Positions 37,024-46,916 of a stretch of DNA of 64,000 bases are shown piece by piece. Source of the DNA: Chloroflexota bacterium (lineage in GTDB: Bacteria > Chloroflexota > Anaerolineae > DTLA01); NCBI GenBank assembly GCA_014874485.1, contig JADBJK010000016.1:1-64000 (forward strand). Reading direction: 5' to 3'. The number at the start of each line of letters is the position of its first letter. The first letter of the stretch is position 1. A program made the position numbers and the translations under genes. A model generated the notes under the pieces. The model worked only from the letters and a program-made list of their open reading frames with translations. It did no database searches and was not told where the DNA came from.

Positions 37024-38351
37024 TGGCTCCGCACCAGGCCGCCGTTGTGGCCGCGCCCCACACCGCGGTAGATGAACCCCAACTCGCGCATGCGCGGCGG
37101 GTCGTAGATGTTGCGCCCGTCCATCAGGATCGGCTGCCTCATGAGGTCTTTGATGCGCTGCATGTCCAGTTGCTTGAACTCGTTCCACTCGGTTACCAGG
37201 ATGAGCGCGTCGGCGTCCTTGGCGACCTCATACGGGTCGTTGCAATAGGTTACGGGCACGTCCTGCATGGCGCGCTTGGCCGTCTCCATGGCGACGGGGT
37301 CGTAGGCTTTGACCTGCGCGCCCTCGGCCACCAGCAGCCGCGCCAGCGTGATGGACGGCGCGTCGCGCATGTCGTCGGTGTTCGGCTTGAACGCCAGCCC
37401 CAGCAAGCCCACCACCTTGCCCCGATACGAGCCGAGGATGTCGCGCAGGTGGTTGATGATGCGCTTGCGCTGGTCGTAGTTGATCTCCATCACGGCGCGG
37501 AGCAGTTGGGGCCGCGTCCCGTGGGTGGTCGCCATGTGGATGAGGGCCTTGACGTCCTTGGGGAAGCACGAGCCGCCCCAGCCGATGCCCGCGCCCAGGA
37601 AGTGGGGGCCGATGCGCTTGTCGGTGCCCATCCCGCGCGCCACCTCTTTCACGTCGGCGCCCAGCGACTCGCAGATGGCGGCGATCTCGTTGATGAACGA
37701 AATCTTGGTCGCCAGGAAGCAGTTGGACGCGTACTTGATCATCTCCGCCGTGCGCAGGTCGGTGATGATGGTCTCGGCCTGGAGCGGGTAGTACAGTTCG
37801 GCCACGCGCTCCGCCGCCTCGCGGCTCAGCGACCCCAGCACGATGCGGTCGGGGTTCATGAAGTCGTACACGCCCGAACCCTCGCGCAGGAACTCGGGGT
37901 TGGAGACCACCCAGAACGGGATGGACGGGTCGGGCATGTTCTCGCGGACGATGTCGGCCACCCAGTCGCCCGTGCCGATGGGAACGGTGCTCTTGTTGAC
38001 GATGATGAGCGGGTGGTCCAGGCGCTTGGCGATCTCCACCGCCGCGTCGTGCACGTGCTGCAGGTCGGCCTCGCCTTCCAGCCCCGACGGCGTCCCCACC
38101 GAGATGAAGACGAACTCCGCGTCCTTCACGCCCTCATCGTAGGACGTGGTGAAGAAGAGTCGGCCCGCCTCGCTGTTGCGGTGGACGATCTCCTCCAGCC
38201 CTGGCTCGTAGATGGGCAGGATGCCCTTGCGCAGGTTGGCGGCCTTGCGCTCGTCTCGGTTGACGCACACCACGCGGTTGCCCAGGTCGGCAAGGCAGGC
38301 CCCAGTAACCAGCCCCACGTACCCCACGCCGATCATGCAGATTCTCTTCAT
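37020..38351 (-). CDS. UDP-glucose/GDP-mannose dehydrogenase family, copy 1
   Basis: A 443-residue NAD-dependent sugar-nucleotide dehydrogenase, most likely UDP-glucose 6-dehydrogenase. The NAD site is [18 protein letters not shown] (residues 6-23). The middle domain has [34 protein letters not shown] and [18 protein letters not shown], and the catalytic Cys is in [14 protein letters not shown]. The C-terminal domain has [17 protein letters not shown]. The product, UDP-glucuronate, feeds polysaccharide synthesis. ATG at 38351 is preferred because AAGGAG precedes it by seven bases. It follows a close paralogue in the same direction. Confidence 0.9.
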   Translation of the reverse strand: MKRICMIGVGYVGLVTGACLADLGNRVVCVNRDERKAANLRKGILPIYEPGLEEIVHRNSEAGRLFFTTSYDEGVKDAEFVFISVGTPSGLEGEADLQHVHDAAVEIAKRLDHPLIIVNKSTVPIGTGDWVADIVRENMPDPSIPFWVVSNPEFLREGSGVYDFMNPDRIVLGSLSREAAERVAELYYPLQAETIITDLRTAEMIKYASNCFLATKISFINEIAAICESLGADVKEVARGMGTDKRIGPHFLGAGIGWGGSCFPKDVKALIHMATTHGTRPQLLRAVMEINYDQRKRIINHLRDILGSYRGKVVGLLGLAFKPNTDDMRDAPSITLARLLVAEGAQVKAYDPVAMETAKRAMQDVPVTYCNDPYEVAKDADALILVTEWNEFKQLDMQRIKDLMRQPILMDGRNIYDPPRMRELGFIYRGVGRGHNGGLVRSQ

Positions 38352-38426
38352 GCCCTTGCTCCTTTGCAATGATGCGCGAACCCGCAGGCAGACGGGAGCC
38401 GAACGCCCATCCCCCGCGGCCCGCGA

Positions 38427-39731
38427 TTACACACCGTAGCCGCGACCCACGCCTCGGTACAGGAACCCCAGTTGCCGCATGGTTTCGGGGTCGTAGATGT
38501 TGCGCCCGTCCACGATAATGGGGCGGCGCATGGCCTCTTTGATCCACTTCAGGTCCAGGTGCTTGAACTCGTTCCACTCGGTGCAGATGACCAACGCATC
38601 GGCACCCTGGGCCACCTCGTAGGCGTTCTCGCAGAAGGTAACGCCGTCCAGCATCGCCTTGGCGTTGTTCATCGCCACGGGGTCGTAGGCACGGATGATG
38701 GCCCCCTCGTTCTGCAAGAGGTGGATGATCTCCACGGCGGGGGCCTCGCGCATGTCGTCGGTGTTGGGCTTGAACGCCAGCCCCAGCACGCCGATGACCT
38801 GCTCGTCCAGCGAGCCGAGGATGTCGCGCAGTTTCTGCACCAGGCGGCGGCGCTGGTCGCGGTTGATCTCCAGCACCGCGCGCAACAGTTGCGGGTGGCA
38901 GCCGTGGATGGCGGCCATGTGCGCCAGCGCCTTCACGTCCTTGGGGAAGCACGACCCGCCGAAGCCGATGCCCGCGTCCAGGAAGGCCGACCCGATGCGT
39001 TTGTCGTAGCCCATGCCCGCCGCCACTTCTTTCACGTCGGCGCCCAGGGCCTCGCAGATGGAGGCGATCTCGTTGATGAACGAGATGCGGTTGGCCAGGA
39101 AGGCGTTGGACGCGTACTTGATCATCTCGGCGGTGCGCAGGTCGGTGATGACGATGGGCGCGCGGAGCGACAGGTACAACTGCGCCACCTGCTCGGCGGC
39201 CTCGCGGTTGAGCGACCCCAGCACCACGCGGTCGGGGTTCATGAAGTCGTACACTGCCGACCCCTCGCGGAGGAACTCGGGGTTGGACACCACCGCGAAC
39301 GGCACGTCGTTCTTCTTGTGCTTGTTGACGATGTCCGCGACCCAGTCGCCCGTGCCGATGGGGACGGTGCTTTTGTTCACGATGATGATGGGGTGATCCA
39401 TGACCTCGGCGATGGCTTCGGCGGCCTGCCGCACGTAGCGCAAATCCGCCTCGCCCTCGGTGCCCGAAGGTGTGCCGACTGCGATGAAGACGAATTCGGC
39501 GTCGCGCACGCCCTCGGCGTAGGACGTCGTGAACCGCAGGCGGCCCGACTGCGCGTTGCGGCGGACGATCTCCTCAAGCCCTGGCTCGTAGATGGGCAAG
39601 ATGCCCTGGCGCAGGTTCTCAACCTTGCGCTCATCAATGTCCACAATGGTAACCAGATTCCCGAGGTCGGCAAAACAGGTGCCCGTGGTCAGCCCCACGT
39701 AGCCAGCGCCGATGACGCATATCTTCTTCAA
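38427..39731 (-). CDS. UDP-glucose/GDP-mannose dehydrogenase family, copy 2
   Basis: A 434-residue paralogue of the downstream gene. Nearly every motif block is shared: [69 protein letters not shown] (catalytic Cys), and [15 protein letters not shown]. The shared C-terminus ([24 protein letters not shown]) points to a tandem duplication. Differences cluster in the middle and sugar-contact regions, so the two may use different sugar nucleotides. It heads the leftward UGD2-UGD1-acpS operon. Confidence 0.9.
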   Translation of the reverse strand: MKKICVIGAGYVGLTTGTCFADLGNLVTIVDIDERKVENLRQGILPIYEPGLEEIVRRNAQSGRLRFTTSYAEGVRDAEFVFIAVGTPSGTEGEADLRYVRQAAEAIAEVMDHPIIIVNKSTVPIGTGDWVADIVNKHKKNDVPFAVVSNPEFLREGSAVYDFMNPDRVVLGSLNREAAEQVAQLYLSLRAPIVITDLRTAEMIKYASNAFLANRISFINEIASICEALGADVKEVAAGMGYDKRIGSAFLDAGIGFGGSCFPKDVKALAHMAAIHGCHPQLLRAVLEINRDQRRRLVQKLRDILGSLDEQVIGVLGLAFKPNTDDMREAPAVEIIHLLQNEGAIIRAYDPVAMNNAKAMLDGVTFCENAYEVAQGADALVICTEWNEFKHLDLKWIKEAMRRPIIVDGRNIYDPETMRQLGFLYRGVGRGYGV

Positions 39732-39810
39732 CGAGACTTCACCTTCCCAGCGAAGATTCTACAACCGCGCAGGGCTGCTACTGCTTTACCACAGGGATTC
39801 TTGATCGTCT

Positions 39811-39970
39811 GTCATTGCGAGGGCACGCAGCGCCCGTAGGGACAATTCATGAATTGTCCCTACGGTTATTCTGAGGCGCGAAGCGCCGAAGAATCTCGTC
39901 AACCGAGATGCTTCGCTTCGCTCAGCATGACAGATGGAGCGTGAGATTGCTTCGCTTCGCTCGCAATGAC
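39811..39970. repeat. Composite palindromic repeat cluster
   Basis: The outer ends GTCATTGCGAG (39811) and CTCGCAATGAC (39970) are inverted. Nested inside are a 30-bp perfect palindrome at 39835-39864 (CGTAGGGACAATTCA and its complement) and a TTCTGAGGCGCGAAGCGCCGAAGAA unit with GAGATGCTTCGCTTCGCTC. These are non-coding structured repeats of the type dispersed through many environmental genomes. The gap 39732-40210 contains only this and the next repeat. Confidence 0.7.
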
Positions 39971-40060
39971 AACAGGCAATTCTCCCCGTGGTCAAGTGCT
40001 ACAAGCCCAACGGCCATTATACTATACCTCGCGGAGATGAGAAAAACGCACAGGATAGAT

Positions 40061-40124
40061 TGTCATTCTGAGGCGCTCCGCGCCGAAGAATCTCGCCAAC
40101 CGAGAGGCTTCGCGCGCAATGACA
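40061..40124. repeat. TGTCATTCTGAGGCG palindromic repeat
   Basis: Begins TGTCATTCTGAGGCG and ends GCGCAATGACA, enclosing CGCGCCGAAGAATCTCG. It is a shorter relative of the cluster at 39811-39970. A half copy of the CCGCAGAGACGCAGAG family follows at about 40158-40199, just after the rlmB stop codon. Confidence 0.65.
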
Positions 40125-40210
40125 CAGGGCAAGCGGCAAGCGCCCCCAGCCCAGTGTTTCCCTTACGTCTCCGCGGTCTCTGGGCACTCTGCGGTGCAAC
40201 AACAGCACCG

Positions 40211-40966
40211 TCAACCCTGCCGCTGGCGGGCGATTTCGTACAGCGCCACCGACCCAGCCACGGCGGCGTTCAGCGACCCCACGCGGCCGCGCATGGGCAG
40301 CCGAATCAGGAAATCGCACCGCTCGCGCAGCAGGCGGCTGATGCCGCTTCCCTCGCTCCCGACGACGAGCGCCAGCGGCCGATTCAGGTCGGCCTCGGTG
40401 TACGGCAGCGCATCGGGCGTGGCTTCCAGGCCCACCGCCCACACGTTCGCCCGCTTCATCTGCTCCAGCGTCTGTGCCAGGTTGGTTACGATGCCCACAT
40501 TCAGGTGCTCCGCCGCGCCAGCCGACGCATTCACGACCGCAGGGGTGATGTCCACCGCGCGGCGCTTCGGAATCACCACGCCGTGCACGCCCACCGCCTC
40601 GGCGGTTCGCAGGAGGCTGCCCAGGTTCTGCGGGTCCTGCAGGCAGTCCAGGACGAGCAACAGCGGCATCTCGCCGGCCTGCTGACTCGCCCGCAGGGCC
40701 TCCTGCCACGGGACGTAGGGGTAGCCGCTGACCTCCAGCGCAACGCCCTGGTGGTGGCCCGCGTCCTTGCCCACCAGTTTGTCCAGTGCGGCGCGGTCCA
40801 CGGCCACGTGGGGCACGTTGCGAGCGCGCGCCTCGGCGAGGATGTCGCCCACCGCCCCGCCAGACGCCACGTTCTGCGCCAGGAGCAGTCGGTAGAACCG
40901 CCGCCGATTCGCCCGCAGGGTCTCCAGGACGGCGTTCCGTCCGTACAGCACCTCAAAGCCGGGCAT
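40211..40966 (-). CDS. rlmB: 23S rRNA (guanosine-2'-O-)-methyltransferase, SpoU family
   Basis: A 251-residue TrmH/RlmB-type methyltransferase. The N-terminal substrate-binding domain starts VLYGRNAVLETLRANRR. The trefoil-knot SAM domain has DPQNLGSLLRTAEAVGVHGVVIPKRRA (about 113-139), LALVVGSEGSGISRLLRERCDFLIRLPM (about 198-225) and GSLNAAVAGSVALYEI. It methylates a guanosine in the 23S rRNA peptidyl-transferase region in well-studied relatives. cysS lies upstream in the same direction with a palindromic repeat between them; rlmB downstream of cysS is a common bacterial order. Confidence 0.9.
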   Translation of the reverse strand: MPGFEVLYGRNAVLETLRANRRRFYRLLLAQNVASGGAVGDILAEARARNVPHVAVDRAALDKLVGKDAGHHQGVALEVSGYPYVPWQEALRASQQAGEMPLLLVLDCLQDPQNLGSLLRTAEAVGVHGVVIPKRRAVDITPAVVNASAGAAEHLNVGIVTNLAQTLEQMKRANVWAVGLEATPDALPYTEADLNRPLALVVGSEGSGISRLLRERCDFLIRLPMRGRVGSLNAAVAGSVALYEIARQRQG

Positions 40967-40991
40967 TCAAATCCCCCTCGCGAACGCACAG

Positions 40992-41065
40992 GTTTACCGC
41001 AGAGACGCCGAGGCCGCAGAGAAATCGCTGTTCCACTCTGCGTGCTCTGCGTCTCCGCGGTGATG
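40992..41065. repeat. CCGCAGAGACGCAGAG palindromic repeat, copy d
   Basis: An inverted repeat (GTTTACCGCAGAGACGCCGAGG ... arm ending GCGTCTCCGCGGTGATG) occupying the gap between cysS and rlmB. It would form a hairpin in a cysS-rlmB transcript. Confidence 0.7.
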
Positions 41066-41083
41066 TTCCCCCGGCCGAGGCCC

Positions 41084-42547
41084 CTAGTCCTCCGCTGCCT
41101 CGGGCGGCCGAATGCGCCAGGTCGTGCCGTCGGGCCTGTCCTCCAGCGCCACGCCGAGCGCGCCCAGGCGGTCGCGGATGCGGTCGGCCAGCGCCCACTG
41201 CTTGGCCTGGCGCAGTTCCGCGCGGGTCTCCACCAGCAGGCGCAGCAGGTCCTCGGTCAGGCCAGCAGTCTGCGCCTGGTACGTTTCGGGCGTGATAAGC
41301 CCCAGCACATCCCCCACAAGGCGGCCGTAGAGCGCATCCACCTGCTGCCAGGACTCGCGGCTCACGGGCGCGCCTTCGTGCACCATCTTGTTGACCTCAC
41401 GGTTCAGGTCAAACAGCACGGCCAGCGCGTTGGCGGTGTTGAAGTCGTCGTCCATCGCCTCGCGGAAGCGCGCCTCGGCGTCTGCCACCAGGCCGGCGAC
41501 GGTCTCCGACACAGGCCCCGACGCCGCCTCTTCCACCTGGGCGCGCACGCGGCGCATGGTCCCGTAGAGCCGCTCCACGCCCTTCGCCGCGGCGGTGAGC
41601 GCCTCGTCGGTTACGTCAAGCGGGCTGCGATAGTGGCTGCCCAAGATGAAGAAGCGGATGGTCATCGGCGCGTACTGCTGGAATGCCTGCTCCAACGTGA
41701 TGAAGTTGCCCAGCGACTTGTGCATCTCCTCGCCGCGGATCATGAGCATCCCGTTGTGCAGCCAGTACTTGGCGAAGGGCTTGCCTGTCGCCGCCTCGCT
41801 CTGGGCGATTTCGCACTCGTGGTGGGGGAACTTGTTCTCCATCCCGCCGCCGTGGATGTCAAACGGCTGGCCCAGGTACTTGGTGGACATGGCCGAGCAC
41901 TCAATGTGCCAGCCGGGGAACCCCATGCCCCAGGGGCTGGGCCACTGCATGATGTGCTCGGGCTCGGCGCGTTTCCACAGGGCGAAGTCGGCGGGATCGC
42001 GCTTCTCTGGCAGCACTTCCACCCGCGCGCCTTCTATCAGTTCGTCCACCTTGCGGCCCGACAACTTGCCGTACTCCGGCCACTTGCGGACGGAGAAGTA
42101 CACCGACCCGTTGACCTCGTAGGCGTAACCCTTCTCTATGAGCGTCTTGATCAGTTCAATCTGCTCTGGGATGTGGCAAGTGGCGTGGGGCGTGATGTCG
42201 GGGCGGGTTACGTTGAGCGTGTCCATGTCGCGGAAGAAGCGCCGCTCGTAGTACTCCACCAGCACCCAGGGGTTGAGCCGCTCGCGCTTGGCCCCCTTGA
42301 GGATGCGGTCCTCGCCCGTGTCCAGCAGGTGGCCCACGTCGGTGATGTTCTGGACGTGGAGCACCTTGTACCCCAGATAGCGCAGGTAGCGCACGACGGT
42401 GTCAAAGTTGACGTAGGTCTTGCCGTGGCCCAGGTGCGCGTCGTTGTGCACCGTGGGGCCGCAGACGTAGATGCCCACCCGCCCCTCGTGGATGGGTTCA
42501 AACAGTTCCAGTTGTCGTGAAAGTGAGTTGAAAACTCGGAGCGCCAT
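41084..42547 (-). CDS. cysS: Cysteinyl-tRNA synthetase with variant KMSKS loop
   Basis: A 487-residue CysRS. Zinc ligands are in place: Cys29 (YVCGPT), Cys217 (WHIECSAMS), His242 and Glu246 (HHECEIAQ). The HIGH motif reads HLGH (38-41). The class I KMSKS loop reads EMHKSLGN (274-281), so the first Lys is Glu and the first Ser is His; the normally Asn position in HHENEIAQ is Cys. The remaining sequence, including the DALR-type C-terminus (about 345-470), is that of a normal CysRS. No T-box is visible in the leader. No second CysRS is in the window. Confidence 0.92.
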   Translation of the reverse strand: MALRVFNSLSRQLELFEPIHEGRVGIYVCGPTVHNDAHLGHGKTYVNFDTVVRYLRYLGYKVLHVQNITDVGHLLDTGEDRILKGAKRERLNPWVLVEYYERRFFRDMDTLNVTRPDITPHATCHIPEQIELIKTLIEKGYAYEVNGSVYFSVRKWPEYGKLSGRKVDELIEGARVEVLPEKRDPADFALWKRAEPEHIMQWPSPWGMGFPGWHIECSAMSTKYLGQPFDIHGGGMENKFPHHECEIAQSEAATGKPFAKYWLHNGMLMIRGEEMHKSLGNFITLEQAFQQYAPMTIRFFILGSHYRSPLDVTDEALTAAAKGVERLYGTMRRVRAQVEEAASGPVSETVAGLVADAEARFREAMDDDFNTANALAVLFDLNREVNKMVHEGAPVSRESWQQVDALYGRLVGDVLGLITPETYQAQTAGLTEDLLRLLVETRAELRQAKQWALADRIRDRLGALGVALEDRPDGTTWRIRPPEAAED

Positions 42548-42703
42548 GGTTTACCTCCATACCCAGGAATAGGGAATTCGGTGGTCGCAGCGGATTGGGA
42601 AGGGCCTCATCAGCGCCTTCCCCATGTACAGATGCACTTCCACGCGCTCCGTGCCAAGAATTCAAACGCGAGCATTGGTCGTCTCCACACGAGTCCGAGA
42701 GTA

Positions 42704-42862
42704 TCAGCGGCGCGATCTGGCTCGCCCCTCTTGTCTAAAAACCACCTCTAGGTCTGACAAGGCATATTCCGCCTCATCGTCTTCCATGCCACGCATGGCA
42801 AAGGCCAGCGCGAGCGAGGACCACTCTTGCCGGTCCTGCTGCGCAGCCTTTGTAGCGTCCAT
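42704..42862 (-). CDS. Small acidic protein next to the restriction system
   Basis: A 52-residue frame starting at ATG 42862 behind GGGGG (or 59 residues from ATG 42883). The pattern QDRQEWSSLALAFAMRGMEDDEAEYALSDLEVVF resembles short proteins of the form AFA-R-MEDDEPEYTLxDLKE. Those proteins are found near toxin genes and mobile DNA; their role is unknown. It follows the restriction endonuclease in the same direction after 65 bases. No toxin-like gene follows it before cysS (42548-42703 holds only a GGGAAGG/CCTTCCC hairpin). Confidence 0.5.
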   Translation of the reverse strand: MDATKAAQQDRQEWSSLALAFAMRGMEDDEAEYALSDLEVVFRQEGRARSRR

Positions 42863-42948
42863 CGGATCCCCCTGGTCAGTCATGGAGCGGTTTCTACATG
42901 TTCGGCTCTGGTCTGGCCACTGAGCGCAAACGGTCCGCGAAAGCCATC

Positions 42949-43905
42949 TCAAAGGTTACACAGCCAGCGCGAAATGGACGCGACCTGGCCATCGTCGTTC
43001 AAATTGGCAGCATTGCCGAGATGGCCTGACTCCAATTGAGCCCAGATTTCACCAGCCATTCTACTCTCAATAGCGGCCCCGATAAAGAACGTGTGAGGGG
43101 AGAGGCCTTTGTCAGAGAAGGCTTTACGGATGCGCTCTAGAGCTGACCGAGCAGTCTTCCAGTGCTCGTCAGCCCCTGCGGGATCTATGCCGCCCTTTAG
43201 TTCGCCGAGAGCAATATATGATTCTGCAACCCGATACCTTGTCCGCAGTATTTCTTGAGGCCCCATGTTGAACAGACAGATATCGACATTGCTGTCTGTC
43301 AAAGGCACCTTCAAATTATAGATCAGGGTGCGCTGTGAACCTCCGTTGCTCCAGGCCAAGCCACGCAAAGCATACTCAATGTCAGAGTCCTCGTCTGTCA
43401 TGTGAGCCCATTGCCTAGTTTTTGAATGTTGCCAGACATAATCAATTCCAGCGATTTTCAGTGTCGCAATGATGGCGCGGGCGAGTTTCCTTTGCGCCAA
43501 TGCGCCACCCAAATTTCGCATAGAACCGCCAAGCGTATCACCGCGAGTCAGGAGAAACCGAAACACGAGCTCCTCGACAAATCTGGCTCCCGCTGGCTCA
43601 AGAAAACGTCTTATCAGCCCCTCGATCGCTTCGCGTTTATCTTCAGGCTGCAGATGAACAAGCGCCTTATCAGACAGGCCCGCTGCGGTCAATAGCCCCG
43701 CCTCGATTCCCTGAATCGTGAGCAGGTCGTAAGGTGTTCTCGCTACCGACGCCGCTTGCTGCAAAGCCCTCGCCTCTGCAACGTAAGGGGCAGCGCGCCT
43801 GTTCTTCTCAAGCGCAAGGGCTACAAAGCCAGCGCGCGTAGCTTCGTAGCTGGTTACGAGATCGTGGCTGGAATGCAGATGATCTAGGTACGGGCGATTA
43901 GACAT
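42949..43905 (-). CDS. Type II restriction endonuclease, AvaI/BsoBI family
   Basis: A 318-residue homologue of BsoBI/AvaI. Matching blocks run along the whole protein: [72 protein letters not shown] and [19 protein letters not shown]. Catalytic residues known in BsoBI (Asp of VDIC, Glu and Lys of GELKGG, His of DEHW) are all kept. BsoBI and AvaI cut CYCGRG, which is the likely target here. ATG at 43905 is used because it overlaps the methylase stop (TGATG). The gene is clearly more A+T-rich than its surroundings, a sign of transfer. Confidence 0.92.
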   Translation of the reverse strand: MSNRPYLDHLHSSHDLVTSYEATRAGFVALALEKNRRAAPYVAEARALQQAASVARTPYDLLTIQGIEAGLLTAAGLSDKALVHLQPEDKREAIEGLIRRFLEPAGARFVEELVFRFLLTRGDTLGGSMRNLGGALAQRKLARAIIATLKIAGIDYVWQHSKTRQWAHMTDEDSDIEYALRGLAWSNGGSQRTLIYNLKVPLTDSNVDICLFNMGPQEILRTRYRVAESYIALGELKGGIDPAGADEHWKTARSALERIRKAFSDKGLSPHTFFIGAAIESRMAGEIWAQLESGHLGNAANLNDDGQVASISRWLCNL

Positions 43906-45323
43906 CACCGTTTTCTCCAGACGTAGATGCACTTGCGCAGAATTGCGCGGCCATATTCGCCCATTTGCTGACTACTGTTACCTTTACCATTTGGCAAGAC
44001 AATGATGCTCTCAGCAACGAAACCGAGTTTCTCAGCAATGTCCGAGAGTATCAAGTCAACAGAAATACTTGCTCCCGCGTACCGAACATTATCGTTGACC
44101 ATGAGCAGCAAAGAGCCCGGCTTCAAGACGCGAGCACACTCGGCGATGACACAAGCCATTTCGTAGAAATACCCCCTTACCATTCTCGGAATGCCGTTAT
44201 TATTCAGAATCCCCAGGGTTTTCTGTCTCTCCAGATAGTGCAAGATGGCTTGGAGCAGAGTTTGCTCGTCCGCAGCAGTCAACGCATTCGTCCATCCTTG
44301 ATTGATGGCCAACAAGTCCTTAGCCCGATTCTCCACAGTACAACTCAGCATTTCCTGACGAAGACCTGCAATGCCCGCTTCATCTACACCTAGCACTGCT
44401 AACTCAAGTGCATACGTCCGAGTGTAATCATACCGGTTACAGTACGGTGGAGAGGTCATGATCGCATCGTAGGAATTATCCGCTAGGCCCGGCAATACCT
44501 TGAGACACGATCCTTCATAGAGACGAATTCTCCCCAGATACGATTCGGGAAGAAACAGGCCGACCCTGTGAGAAGGCGACGCGTCCTGGAGTATCTCGCT
44601 GATTTTGTCGCAAATGGCCTGCTCAAATCTGGCTATTTCTCCTTTGTCAAAGACCTTCCGGCCTTGCCTGCGCCCAGACCTATAGTCCCAGCGAAGATAC
44701 TGACCGTCCTTGCGAGTGAAACTGATTGACTCAAGAACGCATAGTAGAGCGAAGCGTAGGACAGTCTGGACCCTACTGTTTTCCTGCAGGCATGCGCCCA
44801 AGTACCTCTCTATTGCATCCTTCGTTTCCTCAGGGTACGCCCCTCTTGTGATCCGTAACTCTGGCAACCTAACCCGTGCGTCCGAACGCTGCCAAGGCCG
44901 CAGCAAGCACCATTGCCACAGCCTTTCGAAGTCTTCAGGTGTAAACTCGGTATCAATGGCCCGCTTGGCGGCAACAATCTGCTGACCGATCGGGAGTAGC
45001 TCGATCCCATCAGCGTCCATGCCCATCGCACTGGCCACGAACAGAGTCGTTCCACTGCCGGCGAAAGGATCAAGGATTCGGCCTCTACGGATTCCATATT
45101 CGTGAAACAGATGCTCAACCAAAGACGCAGAAAACGCTTCTTTGAACTTGTACCACCGGTACACAGGTCTGTTCTTGTTCGCCTGGAAACTGACAAGTGC
45201 GCGGCTAAGCAGAGGTTGGGCCGTGAGTCGGTCTTGAAAGCGCGCAAGTAAGTCCTGATCTAGGCGCGTAATCTCGTCTAGAATAGCATCTCGCTCGCTT
45301 GTAACTGCCCGAGGCACGTCCAT
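43905..45323 (-). CDS. DNA methyltransferase of the AvaI/BsoBI-type system (N4-cytosine type)
   Basis: A 472-residue methyltransferase paired with the endonuclease. SAM motif I is [19 protein letters not shown] (about residues 85-103). The catalytic motif IV is [13 protein letters not shown] (about 292-304), the TSPPY form of N4-cytosine or some N6-adenine enzymes. Motif I precedes motif IV, with a long target-recognition-like region between. Partners of AvaI/BsoBI protect CYCGRG, which favours cytosine methylation. Being transcribed first from its own promoter lets methylation precede cutting. The low-GC character matches the endonuclease. Confidence 0.88.
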   Translation of the reverse strand: MDVPRAVTSERDAILDEITRLDQDLLARFQDRLTAQPLLSRALVSFQANKNRPVYRWYKFKEAFSASLVEHLFHEYGIRRGRILDPFAGSGTTLFVASAMGMDADGIELLPIGQQIVAAKRAIDTEFTPEDFERLWQWCLLRPWQRSDARVRLPELRITRGAYPEETKDAIERYLGACLQENSRVQTVLRFALLCVLESISFTRKDGQYLRWDYRSGRRQGRKVFDKGEIARFEQAICDKISEILQDASPSHRVGLFLPESYLGRIRLYEGSCLKVLPGLADNSYDAIMTSPPYCNRYDYTRTYALELAVLGVDEAGIAGLRQEMLSCTVENRAKDLLAINQGWTNALTAADEQTLLQAILHYLERQKTLGILNNNGIPRMVRGYFYEMACVIAECARVLKPGSLLLMVNDNVRYAGASISVDLILSDIAEKLGFVAESIIVLPNGKGNSSQQMGEYGRAILRKCIYVWRKR

Positions 45324-45374
45324 AATTCAGTACACTCCACCATCATCTACCAATAGCCCCACAGACCGAACTCA

Positions 45375-45402
45375 ACTCTAGCACAACCACACTCGGAGTC
45401 AA
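45375..45402 (-). promoter_or_regulatory. Promoter of the restriction-modification operon
   Basis: On the minus strand TTGACT (45397-45402), 16 bases and TAGAGT (45375-45380) with TG before the -10, 52 bases upstream of the methylase start. No separate C-protein (controller) gene or C-box was recognised. Confidence 0.6.
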
Positions 45403-45441
45403 TATGTGATCACCCTGTACCTGCGATTCCACCGACCCACC

Positions 45442-46482
45442 TCACGACCGCGCGCCCTCAATCTGCGCGAAAATCATGCGTCCAGCGGCGGTCTGCAGCA
45501 CCTTCGTAACCACAACGCTGATGGTCTGGCCGATGTGGCGCCGCCCGTTCTCCACCACCACCATCGTGCCGTCGTCCAGGTACCCCACGCCCTGGCCGAG
45601 TTCCTTGCCCTCCTGGATGATGCTCACGCTCAGGGTCTCGCCCGGCAGCACGACGGCCCGCACCGCATTGGCCAGTTCGTTGATGTTCAGGACGGTTACG
45701 CCCTGGAGTTCGGCCACGCGGTTCAGGTTGTAGTCGTTGGTGATGATGGGGGCGCGCAGCCGCTTGGCCAGCATCACCAGTTTGTCGTCCACGTCGCGCA
45801 CGTCCTCAATGTCCAGGTCGGCGACGCGAATCGGGACGACGGACTCCTTCTGCAGGCGGTTCAGCATGTCCAGCCCGCGCCGCCCTCGCGCACGCCGCAG
45901 CGGGTCGGGCGAGTCGGCAATGTGCTGAATCTCGTTGAGCACAAAGCGGGGCACGACCATGGTGCCGCTGATGAAGCCCGTGTGGCTGATGTCGGCGATG
46001 CGCCCGTCAATGATAACGCTGGTGTCCAGGAGAACGATATTGTCCTCGCGGCTGACCTCTCGGCTCATCCGCCCGCTCAACAGCGCGAAGAAATCCCTGT
46101 GGCGCATCACACCGACGAACATGCCCATGTACCCCAGGAGCACGGCGAACACCGCAGGCAGTGCCCGTCCCCACGGCGACGGGAGAAACGACAGCGGCAG
46201 CGCGAGCAGCGCCGAGGCAATGAGGCCCACGATCAGCCCTGCGATGCCCGATACCACCTGCTGCGCCGACGCCGTGCGGATCGCGTTGCGGATGTTGCGG
46301 ATGGGCCGCAGCACCACATAGGGGGTGATGAGCAGGCCCAGCGCGGCCCCAGCCAACGACAGCGTGAGAATGTAGCGCACCGATTGGGTGTCCACCCGCC
46401 CCCCAAGCAGGATGCCCACCTCCCAGCCAATCAGTCCGAAAACGATCATTCCAATGATACGGACAATGAATTCGCCAGTCAT
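45442..46482 (-). CDS. Membrane-anchored PIN/TRAM nuclease (YacL-like)
   Basis: A 346-residue protein. Four membrane helices cover residues 5-125. A PIN domain follows (about 147-270), with acidic metal residues in LLDTSVIIDGRIADI, VLNEIQHIAD, DVDDKLVMLAKRL and TNDYNLNRVAEL. A TRAM domain (about 278-340) has GETLSVSIIQEGKELGQGVGYLDDGTMVVVENGRRHIGQTISVVV. This is the architecture of Bacillus YacL. PIN domains cut RNA and TRAM domains bind RNA, so RNA cleavage at the membrane is likely. A promoter 435 bases upstream implies a long leader or an independent small RNA. Confidence 0.88.
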   Translation of the reverse strand: MTGEFIVRIIGMIVFGLIGWEVGILLGGRVDTQSVRYILTLSLAGAALGLLITPYVVLRPIRNIRNAIRTASAQQVVSGIAGLIVGLIASALLALPLSFLPSPWGRALPAVFAVLLGYMGMFVGVMRHRDFFALLSGRMSREVSREDNIVLLDTSVIIDGRIADISHTGFISGTMVVPRFVLNEIQHIADSPDPLRRARGRRGLDMLNRLQKESVVPIRVADLDIEDVRDVDDKLVMLAKRLRAPIITNDYNLNRVAELQGVTVLNINELANAVRAVVLPGETLSVSIIQEGKELGQGVGYLDDGTMVVVENGRRHIGQTISVVVTKVLQTAAGRMIFAQIEGARS

Positions 46483-46607
46483 AACACGCTCCTCACAAGT
46501 CCTGTTATTCAGGTTGTTCCTTGCGGTGGTCTATCTCGGCGAGTGCACCTCCTTACTGCAGGCTATCCTCCTTTGGCAGTTGTCCGTGGGTGCGGATGTC
46601 GGGAACT

Positions 46608-46683
46608 GACCGCAGAGATTCAAGGATACAGGAACACTTCCTGCCCTCTCACCTTCACGGCGTGCTCCGCGCCTCCGCGGTGC
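46608..46683. repeat. CCGCAGAGACGCAGAG palindromic repeat, copy e (diverged)
   Basis: A diverged copy with a left arm TGACCGCAGAGATTC and a right arm GCGCCTCCGCGGTGCG. It lies in the leader region between the PIN/TRAM gene and tsaD. Confidence 0.55.
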
Positions 46684-46734
46684 GAGAAGCGACCCACACC
46701 CAAGAGGACATCCCGCCTTCTCCCACGAGCAAAA

Positions 46735-46912
46735 TCAAAGAGTGCACATCCCGTGCACTCTTCGCGATCCGAATCCTATTGCGAATAGCGATGCCGATGC
46801 CGATTTTCGGAAGACGATGGACCGATAAGTGCCAGGGATGATAGGAAAAACCGCCTGCCGCCGCCATGGCGAACGGTAGTATGAATCAACAAGATACGAA
46901 ATAAATCTCTAC
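46735..46912 (-). ncRNA. Candidate small RNA or attenuated leader
   Basis: A strong minus-strand promoter (46917-46945) would start transcription near 46910. About 150 bases later a perfect 10-bp stem (AAGAGTGCAC / GTGCACTCTT, 46738-46762) is followed by TGATTTTGC, like an intrinsic terminator. Between them is a CTATT-CGC-AATAG hairpin. The 70-residue reading frame in this interval (46655-46867) has no protein-like character. The unit may be an independent RNA of about 175 bases, or a leader that attenuates the PIN/TRAM gene 255 bases further on. Confidence 0.4.
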
Positions 46913-46916
46913 ATAA

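Noticed and set aside
42548-42703. Possible T-box leader for cysS
   Set aside because: A GGTGGTCGCAGCGG sequence resembling a T-box motif occurs only on the plus strand, the wrong strand for cysS. The minus-strand leader shows only a short GGGAAGG/CCTTCCC hairpin.
46655-46867. A 70-codon coding gene in the tsaD-PIN gap
   Set aside because: The product is an Ile/Arg-rich translation of hairpin DNA with no ribosome-binding site; a structured RNA fits better.
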